64,000 nucleotides of DNA, taken from positions 1 to 64,000 of the forward strand of contig NZ_JAODIW010000006.1 of NCBI RefSeq assembly GCF_026586625.1, written 5' to 3'. Source of the DNA: Halobium salinum (GTDB lineage: Archaea > Halobacteriota > Halobacteria > Halobacteriales > Haloferacaceae). Position numbers and translations under genes: made by a program. Within the stretch, counting starts at the first letter, position 1, and every line of letters starts with the position of its first letter. Below the pieces are notes generated by a model, which worked only from the letters and a program-made list of their open reading frames with translations, was not told the origin of the DNA and did no database searches. This document shows positions 35,201-42,582 of this stretch, in pieces.

Positions 35201-36680
35201 GGTTCTCGAGGTCGACGGTCGGCGCGTCCCGGAGCGCCTGCACGTCGGCGCCGGCGTGGTCGAGGTCCTGTTCCCACCACTCGACCGTGTAGGAGGCGGG
35301 TGCGAGCGGGTGGTTGTTCTCGACGAACTCGCCGTAGTTGACGAGGTACTCGCCGAGGTCGAGAATAGCGTCGACGCCGTTTCTGACTTCGAGAGCCTCC
35401 TCGGGGTCGTCGATGCGGCGCACGTCGCCGTTTGCGAGTTTGACGGTCGGCCCCTCGATGGAGTCGACGGGGACGACCCCCGCCGCCTTCCCGGGGCGCT
35501 CGGTCTTGATTTGGGTCCCGGTCGCGAGGAAGTCGTCGACGAGGTGCATCGTCGCCGGGTGGACCCCGGCGGTCGCGAACCCGTGGTTGCGGGCGCGGCC
35601 GTACCGCAGACGGAAGCCACCGGCCTCGCTGGGGTGGCCGAAGACGGGGCGGCCGGCGATGAGGTCCCGCAGGAACTTCGTCGCGGGTTCGACGCGGGGC
35701 GGACCGGCGGGTTCGGTCGACTCGTCCGCGCCCGGTTCGTCGCCGTCGCCATCGGCGTCGCCCCCGTCTTCGGCTTCCGCGTCGTCGCCGTCGCCGTCGG
35801 CGTCGCTCCCCTCGTCTGCGGCCTCGTCGCCGCCGTCGTCGTAGTACGTGCCGTCGATGAGGTCCTGGAGCCACGGCCAGTCGACCTCGTCCAAGTTCTT
35901 CGTGTAGCGCTGAATCTTCGGGGCCTTGAGGGCGATACCCTCGGCCATGACGAGACACATCCCCCCGCGGGCGTTGTTGGTGTCGACGCGTTCGAGGTCC
36001 CGAAAGCCGGAGACCTCCTCGTCGCCCGTCGCCTCGCCGTCCAGCATGATGGGCATGTGCTTCGCGATGAACTTCGTCTCCGTGTCCTTCGGCGTGTACT
36101 GGAGGCCCGTCTCCTTGTCGTAGAGGGCGACCTCCTCGGCGTAGCGCTCGATTTCGTCGTTTCGGGCCTCGAACTCCTCGATGCCCAGCAGGGATCGGGC
36201 GTAGTCGGCGACGAGTACCGACAGGGCCTGTGCCGTCCCGCCGGCGGAGCGAATCGGGCCGGCGTAGTAGACGTTGACGAACTCCGTGCCGTCGTCGTTT
36301 TCGAGCAGTTCGACGCGGTCGATGCCCTCGATGGGCGCCGCGACGACCCCCTCGGTGAGGAGGGCGACGGCGGTGCGGACCGCACCCTCGACTTTCCCCT
36401 CGCGGGAGTCGTAGTCGCCGACGGTCCCCTCGACGAAGTCGGTGACGAGTTCGAGGGCGGCCTCCTCCCGGGACATCTCGCCTTCGAGTTCCCGCACGCG
36501 CTCGGCGACGCCCTCGATGCCGAGGATGTTCTCGACGCGGTCGGCCATGTCGACGGCGACCGGAATCTCCACCTCGGTCTTGGGGTCGCGCCCGCGGTCT
36601 TTCGCCGCCTCGGCGAGGTCGAACGCCTCGTCGAGGCGGGACTCGATGCGCTCGAAGTACCGCTCGTCCTCGTCTCTCAT
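32265..36680 (-). CDS. polC: DNA polymerase D large subunit with mini-intein
   Basis: This 1471-residue precursor gives a mature DP2 of about 1247 residues, the catalytic polymerase subunit of archaeal replicative PolD. It starts MRDEDERYFERIESRLDEAF. An acidic linker near residue 300 (DEGSDADGDGDDAEAEDGG) is a haloarchaeal insertion. Zinc clusters include CGDCGTETYKNACPDCG, CEECDRVAEPDE to CPRC, and CLDCGEKYRR to CRECGG. The catalytic motif is CDGDEDCVMLLMDGLLNFS, with the two Asp residues known to be essential in Pyrococcus DP2. A 224-residue intein (998-1221) interrupts just before that Cys. It lies 22 bases downstream of the PPC-domain gene in one operon. Confidence 0.96.
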   Translation of the reverse strand: MRDEDERYFERIESRLDEAFDLAEAAKDRGRDPKTEVEIPVAVDMADRVENILGIEGVAERVRELEGEMSREEAALELVTDFVEGTVGDYDSREGKVEGAVRTAVALLTEGVVAAPIEGIDRVELLENDDGTEFVNVYYAGPIRSAGGTAQALSVLVADYARSLLGIEEFEARNDEIERYAEEVALYDKETGLQYTPKDTETKFIAKHMPIMLDGEATGDEEVSGFRDLERVDTNNARGGMCLVMAEGIALKAPKIQRYTKNLDEVDWPWLQDLIDGTYYDDGGDEAADEGSDADGDGDDAEAEDGGDADGDGDEPGADESTEPAGPPRVEPATKFLRDLIAGRPVFGHPSEAGGFRLRYGRARNHGFATAGVHPATMHLVDDFLATGTQIKTERPGKAAGVVPVDSIEGPTVKLANGDVRRIDDPEEALEVRNGVDAILDLGEYLVNYGEFVENNHPLAPASYTVEWWEQDLDHAGADVQALRDAPTVDLENPSAAEALEWVSEYDAPLHPAYTYCWHDVPVERFEALAETVAAGELEDDRTATGTDGVLVLDNTEETRRALEVLLVEHRQTEETLRVPDWRPFVRTLGVVEADAGGDGGASDAVADGGAVEFADDADDEEAAGIDPVADEPTGATEGADLAVDGPLRKTWSADDLPAEAREWDGGDNAMKAVEAVAPFAVRERAPTRIGARMGRPEKSESRDLSPAVHTLFPIAEAGGSQRDVAEAARNRGEKGRGIVDVLIGERKCGDCGTETYKNACPDCGAHTEPHYVCEECDRVAEPDESGRVECPRCEREVESPDWHTVDLGAELRGALDAVSEREAAFQILKGVKGLTSATKTPEPIEKGVLRAKHGVTSFKDGTVRYDMTDLPVTSVRPEELDVTAEHFRGLGYETDIDGEPLRHDDQLVELKVQDIVLSDGAAEHMLKTANFVDDLLERFYDLPAFYDVEERDELVGELVFGMAPHTSAAVVGRVVGFTSAAVGYAHPYFHAAKRRNCFHPDTRVRVRETDGTDGGDDTDWREQSVASLVESRLDDPREDDFGTLVQELDADDGLAVPAIGPDGTEAVRPVDAVSKHPAPDFLVEVETATGRSLTVTPRHTMVKWDRTEGEVGDGSADDDDAAPIRRCDARELGIGDRIPLPTEAPGGGSAVAGTALPDGGAMEVSHSEATTSVSTPTGRLDLDEVVGVDFVPAPDDLDAVYCLTVAEDHTLVADGLYSGQCDGDEDCVMLLMDGLLNFSKEFLPDKRGGQMDAPLVMSSRIDPSEIDDEAHNMDIVRQYPREFYEATREMADPDDVEDCMRIAEETLGTDREYTDFVHSHDTTDIHLGPALSAYKTLGSMMDKMDAQLALARKLYAVDETDVAERVIEYHFLPDLIGNLRAFSRQETRCLDCGEKYRRMPLTGDCRECGGRVNLTVHQGSVNKYMDTAIEVAEEFDCRPYTKQRLEVLDRSLESVFENDKNKQSGIADFM
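33018..33689 (-). other. Mini-intein in polC
   Basis: Residues 998-1221 of the polC product form an intein. Block A is CFHPDTRVRVRE at the start, block B is SLTVTPRHTMVKW and the F/G region is AVYCLTVAEDHTLVADGLYSGQ split as ending in GLYSGQ before the extein Cys. There is no LAGLIDADG endonuclease, so it is a mini-intein that cannot home by itself. The last intein residue is Gln rather than Asn, and the residue before it is Gly rather than His. Pyrococcus DP2 inteins at this site are also known to end in Gln. An Asp-rich linker (DGSADDDDAAP) marks where an endonuclease could have been lost. Confidence 0.9.
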
Positions 36681-36702
36681 ACCGTGCCCACCACCGTCAC
36701 GG

Positions 36703-37122
36703 CTAGAGCCAGAGGTCGAGGTCGGTCACCTCGTCGTGTTCGCGTGTGAGCGGCTCCTCGAACGCGCGGAGGTACACCTCGCCGGCGAAGACGGTGCCGG
36801 CGTCGAGGTGACCCGCGAGCGTCTGTCCGCTCTCGCGCGAGAGAACGGCGTGAGTGTGTGCGAACGGCTCGCCGTCGAGCATGGCGACGTTGCCGACGCA
36901 GGAGGCGACCTCCAGGGGTTCGTCGAAGGAGACCGAGCGGTACTCCTTGTCCGATTGGTCGTAGTACCAGACTTCGGCGTCCTGCACGGCACCCATCCCG
37001 ACGAACCAGGCGGCCTCGACGCCCTCGCGGGCGGCGAACTCCTCTACCTCCTCGCGCCAGTCGGCACCGTGGTCGAGGCTCGCGAGGAACTCGCGACTCG
37101 TGACGACCTCCCGTGAGTTCAT
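36703..37122 (-). CDS. PPC-domain (DUF296) protein
   Basis: A 139-residue protein of the PPC/DUF296 family, compact trimeric domains that in plants sit beside AT-hooks in DNA-binding proteins. Marks are VEAAWFVGMGAVQDAEVWYY, then LEVASCVGNVAMLDGEPFAH, where the final His is part of the conserved patch, THAVLSRESGQTLAGHLDAG and FAGEVYLRAFEEPLTRE. No AT-hook is present, so DNA binding is not assured. It starts at 37122 with MNSREVVTSREFLASL and ends 22 bases before polC, making it the leading gene of the polC operon. Confidence 0.88.
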   Translation of the reverse strand: MNSREVVTSREFLASLDHGADWREEVEEFAAREGVEAAWFVGMGAVQDAEVWYYDQSDKEYRSVSFDEPLEVASCVGNVAMLDGEPFAHTHAVLSRESGQTLAGHLDAGTVFAGEVYLRAFEEPLTREHDEVTDLDLWL

Positions 37123-37155
37123 ACAGCGGGGAATGGGAGACGGCGATAAAAGTCT

Positions 37156-37300
37156 GCGGGGATGTAACGACACCGCGCCGCGACGGCCGGAGCTCGTCTC
37201 CGGCGTACTCGCCGACGTGGTGGGGTGTGAACGACCGAGCGCCGTGACGGTCGCCGTCCCGTCGGCGACCGCATCACCGACGCGGTGGGGTCTAAACGAC
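37156..37300. repeat. Three imperfect direct repeats, about 65 bp apart
   Basis: In the gap upstream of the PPC-polC operon three copies of a 16-base word recur: GCGGGGATGTAACGAC at 37156-37171, GTGGGGTGTGAACGAC at 37220-37235 and GTGGGGTCTAAACGAC at 37285-37300. The steps are 64 and 65 bases. The first and third are followed by further similarity (ACACCGCGCC, then GGCCGG and CGTCTCCGG), so the unit is a degenerate repeat of about 55-60 bases. It occupies most of 37123-37429, where I see no gene. It might be an array of protein-binding sites or a relic of tandem duplication. Confidence 0.65.
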
Positions 37301-37429
37301 ACCGCGCCACGAGGGCCGGCGGTTCGTCTCCGGGTACTCGCCGTCACGAAGGCGTAGACGGAAAAACGGGCGTCGATGGCGGTAAAGAGGTAGGAGTGAC
37401 CAGGCGGGCGGCTCCGAACCGGACCGGGG

Positions 37430-37594
37430 TCACCGCCAGTCCGAGAGTCGCGGGACGGCGTCGGCTCGCGCGGAGACCCACGCGTCGTCGCGGCTCACGT
37501 CGGCGATGACGAGTTCGCTCCGACCGGGGGCTGCGTCGACCGAGGCCATCACCTCGGCGTCCACCCCGTCGACGGCTGTGGCGTCGGGTGCCAT
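37430..37594 (-). CDS. 54-residue haloarchaeal small protein
   Basis: A short gene. It begins MAPDATAVDGVDAEVMASVD and continues AAPGRSELVIADVSRDDAWV, ending in RADAVPRLSDWR. The composition is acidic, codons are GC-ending, and the ELVIADVSRDDAW stretch looks like a small beta-rich domain rather than chance. I recall similar short proteins in other haloarchaea but know no function. A TATA-like box (CTTATGTAG on the minus strand) lies 22-30 bases before the ATG, consistent with a leaderless message. It stands alone. Confidence 0.72.
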   Translation of the reverse strand: MAPDATAVDGVDAEVMASVDAAPGRSELVIADVSRDDAWVSARADAVPRLSDWR

Positions 37595-37615
37595 GCATGT
37601 GATGTTCTCACAACC

Positions 37616-37624
37616 CTACATAAG
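37616..37624 (-). promoter_or_regulatory. TATA-like box of the 54-residue gene
   Basis: CTTATGTAG on the minus strand, 22-30 bases before the start codon at 37594, the spacing expected for a leaderless haloarchaeal transcript. Confidence 0.45.
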
Positions 37625-37769
37625 CCCACCGAAACGGCAGCACGGTGGAGAGCGAGGTCGGTCGAGTTCGGCGGGTCGCCCGCCGACCGGCACAGACGAC
37701 GTGCGCCGGCGGTAGCGGGGGAGACTGTACCGGACCTAGACAAGCCGTATCGCGTGAATGGTTGACAGT

Positions 37770-37893
37770 AAAATCCGTATTTTAGCTTACGACGGATACT
37801 TGACCGATAATCGCGGATAGACTCGTCATGGTGTCTCACACCACGGGTGAACCGGCAACGTGCGTCGATGGGGAAAATACGGTACATTTAACC
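37770..37893 (+). promoter_or_regulatory. Control region of the peptide-transporter operon
   Basis: Two palindromes precede the promoter. AAAATCCGTATTTT at 37770-37783 has matching AT arms around CCGT, and ATCCGT/ACGGAT forms a further pair ending near 37797. TGGTGTCTCACACCA at 37829-37843 is a perfect 6-bp palindrome with a 3-base centre. The likely TATA element, CATTTAACC at 37885-37893, lies 27-35 bases before the ATG at 37920. The palindromes look like operator sites for dimeric regulators. This low-GC segment is the most AT-rich for several kilobases. Confidence 0.5.
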
Positions 37894-37919
37894 ATAGCGG
37901 TTCGGAAGGGGAGGCTGGG

Positions 37920-39809
37920 ATGACAGACCGTAACAACGTCTCTCGGCGCCGCTTCCTGCAGGCGACCGGTGGGACGGCAGCTGCTGTCGCGATCGCCGGG
38001 TGTACCGGTGGGAACAACGAAGGCGAGGGTAACGGTACCGGCGACGGTACCCAGGAGACCACCACGACGTCGGGCAACGAGTCCACGACGACCGAAGGTG
38101 GCGACTCCGGTGGCGACAGTGGCGGCAACAGCAACATGCTGCAGCTGGCGAACTCGACGATGACCACCCTGGACCCCGTGGCCGCGACCGACACGGCCTC
38201 CGGGCGGGTCATCCAGCAGATTTTCAACTCCCTGATGAACTACCCGAACGGGGAGACCAGCGTCGAGAACCAGCTCGCAGAGAGCTACGAGACCTCGAAC
38301 GACAACAAGACGTACACGTTCACGCTCCGTGAGGGCGTCACCTTCCACAACGGGGACGAACTCACGGCGCAGGACTTCGTCTACTCCTTCGAGCGCCTCG
38401 CGGGGTCGCCGAACTCCAAGCGCTCGTACTTCATTCTCGACTCGCTGGGCGTGACCCACGAGACCGAGGACGACGGCGAAGGCGGCCAGACGTACTCCGC
38501 CGGAACGCTGGGTGTCGAAGCGGTCGACGACATGACCATCGAGATGACCCTCGAGAAGGCGTTCCACTCCACGCTGGAGATGCTGGCCTACACGTCCTTC
38601 GCGGCGATTCCGCAGGGCGCGGTCGGCGAGACGCCCGCGGACGAGATGGGAAGCGGCGGGAACCCGACGCAGGCCTACAACGAGTTCGCGACGAGCGCCC
38701 CGGTCGGCACCGGCCCTTACGAGTTCTCCACGTGGGAGCAGGGGACCGAGGCCGAGGTCACCGCCTACAGCGACTACTACGGCGAGGTCAAGAACGGCGG
38801 CGTCCACTGGCAGATCATCGAGGACAGCCAGGCGCTGTACAACTACGGGCAGAACAAGAACTCGGACATCGTCTCGATTCCGTCCTCGCAGTACGACCCG
38901 AGCAAGATCAGCATCGAGAACGAGGACGACAGCGGGCGGAAGTTCGGGACGTACGGCCCGATGCGTAACGGCACGACGGCCAACTACTTCTCGACCCCGC
39001 TGCTGCTGACGTACTACGTCGGCTTCAACATGGAGAAGGTGGAGAAGCCGGTCCGGCAGGCGTTCGCCTACGTCATGAACCAGCAGACGATGGTCGAGCA
39101 GGTGTTCAAGGGCCGCGGCGCCCCCGCGTACCACCTGACCCCGCCACCGGTTTACCCCAACGGGAACTACAAGCAGCACGCCGAGGAGAGCTACCCGTAC
39201 GGGTACAACCAGTCCCAGGTGGACCAGGCGCGGCAGGTCATGGAGGAGGCCGGCTACGGGCCGGACAACATGTACGAGGTCCAGTGGACCCAGTACGACT
39301 CCACGACCTGGGAGGAGATGGCGAAGATCCTCCGCGACCAGCTGCAGGCCGCCCACATCAAGATGAACATCGAGAAGGCGCCGTTCTCGACGCTGCTCCA
39401 GCGCGGTGGCAACGGCAACCTCGAGGCGTACACCCTCGGGTGGATCGCCGACTGGCCGGAGGCGGACAACTTCCTCCAGCTCATCAACCCGCCGCAGACG
39501 GACACCTCGCAGGCGGACGCCATCTCGTACCTCAACTGGAGCTCCGACAACGGCGACGCCGCACAGCAGGCGACCGACGCCTGGGAGACCGTCTCGAACA
39601 ACCTCGCGCCGACGGACTCGGCGGCGCAGGCTCGTAACGAGGCGTACGTCCAGATGGAGGAGGCCAACTGGGAGGACGTCGGCTTCCTCAACGTCTACCA
39701 CGGCATCGGCGAGCGCTTCTGGTACGACTGGCTCGACATCGAGCCGTACGGCGGCATGGGCGGCAGCCGGCAGATGTACAACAACGCGACCGTCGGCGAC
39801 CGGCAGTAA
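37920..39809 (+). CDS. Peptide/oligopeptide ABC transporter binding protein
   Basis: A 629-residue extracellular solute-binding protein, family 5. The N-terminus is a Tat lipoprotein signal: VSRRRFLQATGG, a hydrophobic run and a lipobox ending AIAGCTGG, so the mature Cys is lipid-anchored. A low-complexity Gly/Thr/Glu linker of about 60 residues follows. The family core begins at LDPVAATDTASGRVIQQIFN and includes YTFTLREGVTFHNGDELTAQ and GTGPYEFSTWE. Peptides or related amphipathic molecules are the usual ligands. It is the first gene of a transporter operon, separated by 263 bases and a pyrimidine-rich tract from the permeases. Confidence 0.93.
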   Translation: MTDRNNVSRRRFLQATGGTAAAVAIAGCTGGNNEGEGNGTGDGTQETTTTSGNESTTTEGGDSGGDSGGNSNMLQLANSTMTTLDPVAATDTASGRVIQQIFNSLMNYPNGETSVENQLAESYETSNDNKTYTFTLREGVTFHNGDELTAQDFVYSFERLAGSPNSKRSYFILDSLGVTHETEDDGEGGQTYSAGTLGVEAVDDMTIEMTLEKAFHSTLEMLAYTSFAAIPQGAVGETPADEMGSGGNPTQAYNEFATSAPVGTGPYEFSTWEQGTEAEVTAYSDYYGEVKNGGVHWQIIEDSQALYNYGQNKNSDIVSIPSSQYDPSKISIENEDDSGRKFGTYGPMRNGTTANYFSTPLLLTYYVGFNMEKVEKPVRQAFAYVMNQQTMVEQVFKGRGAPAYHLTPPPVYPNGNYKQHAEESYPYGYNQSQVDQARQVMEEAGYGPDNMYEVQWTQYDSTTWEEMAKILRDQLQAAHIKMNIEKAPFSTLLQRGGNGNLEAYTLGWIADWPEADNFLQLINPPQTDTSQADAISYLNWSSDNGDAAQQATDAWETVSNNLAPTDSAAQARNEAYVQMEEANWEDVGFLNVYHGIGERFWYDWLDIEPYGGMGGSRQMYNNATVGDRQ

Positions 39810-39831
39810 CGCCGAGCGCCGACCCGCGCGG

Positions 39832-39846
39832 TTCGTTCTTTCTTTC
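39832..39846 (+). terminator. Pyrimidine-rich tract after the binding protein
   Basis: TTCGTTCTTTCTTTC begins 22 bases after the stop of the binding-protein gene. T-rich tracts are the usual archaeal termination signal, and partial termination here would give more binding protein than permease, a common need in ABC systems. No stable hairpin precedes it. Confidence 0.4.
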
Positions 39847-40072
39847 ACGGTGACCAGCAACCGCCGTATCGGGCGTCGTGATGGGTGTTATCACGGTTTT
39901 ACTCTTCGCGGGATTCATGTGCCCCGTCCTGGTTGACCATGATAGACCGTGTCCGAGAACGTTCAGCGTGGGCAAAGGTTGCATGAAGCAAAACGGAAGA
40001 CATAACCATGATTGTGAAGAATTCGGTCCATAGTATGACCCGTGGTACGGTCAACCAGAGGGTGACGTTCCC

Positions 40073-41119
40073 ATGAGTCGGTGGCAGTACTTCCTTCGAC
40101 GGTTACTGCTCTCGATTCCGGTCGTCATCTTCGGAACGACGATTACGTTTATGATCATTCGCCTCGGTCCGCTGGACCCGGCAGCAGCGATCCTGGGGCC
40201 GGGACAAGCGAGCGGCCCCCGAGCGGAGGAACTCAGGCGACAGCTCGGGCTGACCCAGCCGCTGTGGGAACAGTACTTCGACTTCATGCTGGACATGGTC
40301 ACGTTCAACCTGGGCAACTCCTGGGTCATCAGCTCCGGGACCCCCGCGTACGAGCTCATCCTCATCTACGCGCCCCGGACCATCTGGCTCGGGTTCTGGT
40401 CGGTGCTCATCGCGCTGTTCGTGGGCATTCCGCTCGGGTTCTACGCCGGACTCAACCCCAACACGTTCTCGGACTACACCGCCTCCTTCGGCGGAATCGT
40501 CTGGCGGGCGATGCCGAACTTCTGGCTCGCCATCATCCTCGTGAGCGTCCTCTCACAGTCCGAACAGCTGATCGGGTGGGATTGGAAGACCTGGCTCATC
40601 ACGACGCCGGTCGTGACGCCGCCGCGACTTGGGTTCATGACCGAACCGCTCGCGCTCATCACGAACCCGAGCGAGTCGTGGCCACAACTGCTCGGCGCCA
40701 TCAAGCAGATCGCGCCGGCGGCCATCGTCCTCGGCTCCTCCTCCATGGGGAACGAGATGCGAATCGGCCGTACCGCGGTGCTCGAGACCATCAACTCGAA
40801 CTACGTCGAGACCGCCAAGGCGAAGGGCGTCTCGAACCGGACGCTCGTCTGGAAGCACGTGTTCCGGAACGCGCTCATCCCGCTGGTGCCCATCATCACC
40901 GGGGAGGCGTTCCTGCTCATCGGCGGCTCCGTCCTCGTCGAGACCGTGTTCGCCATCAACGGCATCGGCTACCTGTTCTTCCAGGCCGCCATCCAGGGTG
41001 ACCTCCCGCTCGTGGGGTCGCTGATGTTCATCTTCATCCTCATCCTGGTCGGCACGAACATCCTGCAGGACTTCCTGTACACCGTCATCGACCCGCGCGT
41101 CGGGTACGACGAGAGCTGA
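40073..41119 (+). CDS. Peptide ABC transporter permease, DppB type
   Basis: A 348-residue inner permease with about six membrane helices. It starts MSRWQYFLRRLLLSIPVVIF and carries RLGPLDPAAAILGPGQASGP, then the DppB-like QLGLTQPLWEQYFDFMLDM. The EAA loop that contacts the ATPase is ETAKAKGVSNRTLVWKHVFRN near residue 260. It pairs with the next gene, 5 bases downstream, to form the membrane channel. The gap upstream (39810-40072) holds an 8-bp inverted repeat, GGTTGACC/GGTCAACC, about 110 bases apart, and no sharp TATA box. Confidence 0.94.
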   Translation: MSRWQYFLRRLLLSIPVVIFGTTITFMIIRLGPLDPAAAILGPGQASGPRAEELRRQLGLTQPLWEQYFDFMLDMVTFNLGNSWVISSGTPAYELILIYAPRTIWLGFWSVLIALFVGIPLGFYAGLNPNTFSDYTASFGGIVWRAMPNFWLAIILVSVLSQSEQLIGWDWKTWLITTPVVTPPRLGFMTEPLALITNPSESWPQLLGAIKQIAPAAIVLGSSSMGNEMRIGRTAVLETINSNYVETAKAKGVSNRTLVWKHVFRNALIPLVPIITGEAFLLIGGSVLVETVFAINGIGYLFFQAAIQGDLPLVGSLMFIFILILVGTNILQDFLYTVIDPRVGYDES

Positions 41120-41124
41120 TATCC

Positions 41125-42582
41125 ATGAGTAACACCCAACAAGTCGACGAAGTCCCGCTCACACAACGGATTCGGGAGAACCCGCGACCGCTCGCCGTCT
41201 GGCTCGCGATGGGGGCCGTCCTCATCGCGCTCGAGTTCGGCGCGGTGTTCGGGTTCGCGGCCGACCTCCTGTCGGTCGTTATCAGTCTCATCCCGGGCAA
41301 CCCGCTTCCGGGGGTCGTGTCGTTCCTCGAGAGCCTCGGCTCCAGTATTCCGACGCTCCTCTCGCGCGAGACCATCCCGAACCAGGGGTACTTCAACGGC
41401 TCCGGCTACGAGAACACGTTCCTCGGGCTCGAACCGATGCTCGCGTGGCTGGTCCGCGTCGTGCTCGTCTACCTCTACGCGTTCCTCTTCCTCGGCTGGG
41501 TGTGGAACGGGTACGTTCGCTTCCGCCGGCACTACCGCTACGCCGACTGGACGCCGCGTGACGACGTGGTCGACCGCCTCCGAAGCCACCAGTGGGGCCA
41601 GTTCGGCCTCATCGTCGTGTTCCTGTTCGTCATCCTCGCGGTGTTCGCGCCGGCGCTCGGCCCGACGACCGTCGAGGCGAACATTCTCAACCCCTACTCG
41701 CACACCGTCCAGTTCTGGAACGCCGACGCGGGCGCGGTCCAGGAGGTCACCGTCGGGCAGGCGAACCTCCAGTCCGGCTCGCAGGGGTCCGGGACGCAGA
41801 ACGTCGGCCCGTGGACCTACGACGACTTCGGCCGGTTCCACCCCTTCGGCACCACCACGAACGGGAAGGACATGTTCACCTTCCTCGCGACCGGGGCGCG
41901 AATCTCGCTCTCTATCGCCATCTCGACGATGGTCATCTCCGGGTTCATCGCCCTCGCGCTCGCGATGGTGACGGCCTACTACAAGGGCCTCGCCGACCTG
42001 CTCGTCGTCGTCTCCTCTGACTCGATTCAGGCGCTGCCACAGCTGATGTTGCTCATCCTGCTGATGGTCGTCTTCAACCAGACGTGGCTCTCGGAGTTCT
42101 ACGACGGGGCCTTACTGATGGTGATGATATTCGTCTTCGGCTACTGGCCGTTCCTCTGGCGGGCCATCCGTGGTCCCGCCCTCCAGATCGCCGAGGAGGA
42201 GTGGATCGACGCCGCCAAAAGCTTCGGCCAGCGACCGTGGGTCATCATGAAGAAACACATGGCGCCGTACGTGCTCGGCTACCTGCTCATCTACACCTCG
42301 ATGAGTCTGGGCGGCATCATCATCGCCGTCGCCGGCCTCTCCTACCTCGGGCTGGGTATCAACCCGCCGACGCCCGAGTGGGGCCGCATCATCTCCGACG
42401 GTCAGCCGTACGTCGCCACGCAGTCGTGGCACATCTCGCTCATCCCGGGCATCCTCATCACGCTCATCGTGACGGGGTTCAACGCCATGGGCGACGGCAT
42501 CCGCGACGCCATCGACCCCAAGTCCGCCAAGGGTGAGGGCGACGGCAACACCGAGGCCGTGGCCGGGGGGTCGGGCGCATGA
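41125..42582 (+). CDS. Peptide ABC transporter permease, DppC type, extended
   Basis: A 485-residue permease, longer than the usual 280-320. The DppC-like core starts near residue 150 (SHQWGQFGLIVVFLFVILAV) and includes GKDMFTFLATGARISLSIAI, the EAA loop EEEWIDAAKSFGQRPWVIMK and GLSYLGLGINPPTPEWGRI. The extra N-terminal region has two or three additional membrane helices (LAVWLAMGAVLIALEFGAVF; WLVRVVLVYLYAFLFLGWVW). Between the first core helices a long extracytoplasmic segment is present. It overlaps the next gene by 4 bases (ATGA). Confidence 0.93.
   Translation: MSNTQQVDEVPLTQRIRENPRPLAVWLAMGAVLIALEFGAVFGFAADLLSVVISLIPGNPLPGVVSFLESLGSSIPTLLSRETIPNQGYFNGSGYENTFLGLEPMLAWLVRVVLVYLYAFLFLGWVWNGYVRFRRHYRYADWTPRDDVVDRLRSHQWGQFGLIVVFLFVILAVFAPALGPTTVEANILNPYSHTVQFWNADAGAVQEVTVGQANLQSGSQGSGTQNVGPWTYDDFGRFHPFGTTTNGKDMFTFLATGARISLSIAISTMVISGFIALALAMVTAYYKGLADLLVVVSSDSIQALPQLMLLILLMVVFNQTWLSEFYDGALLMVMIFVFGYWPFLWRAIRGPALQIAEEEWIDAAKSFGQRPWVIMKKHMAPYVLGYLLIYTSMSLGGIIIAVAGLSYLGLGINPPTPEWGRIISDGQPYVATQSWHISLIPGILITLIVTGFNAMGDGIRDAIDPKSAKGEGDGNTEAVAGGSGA

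Noticed and set aside
32139-36749. A 1536-codon open frame on the plus strand opposite polC
   Set aside because: It is antisense to the well-supported PolD gene. In GC-rich genomes with GC-ending codons the opposite frame is often open; the translation shows no family and no start signal.
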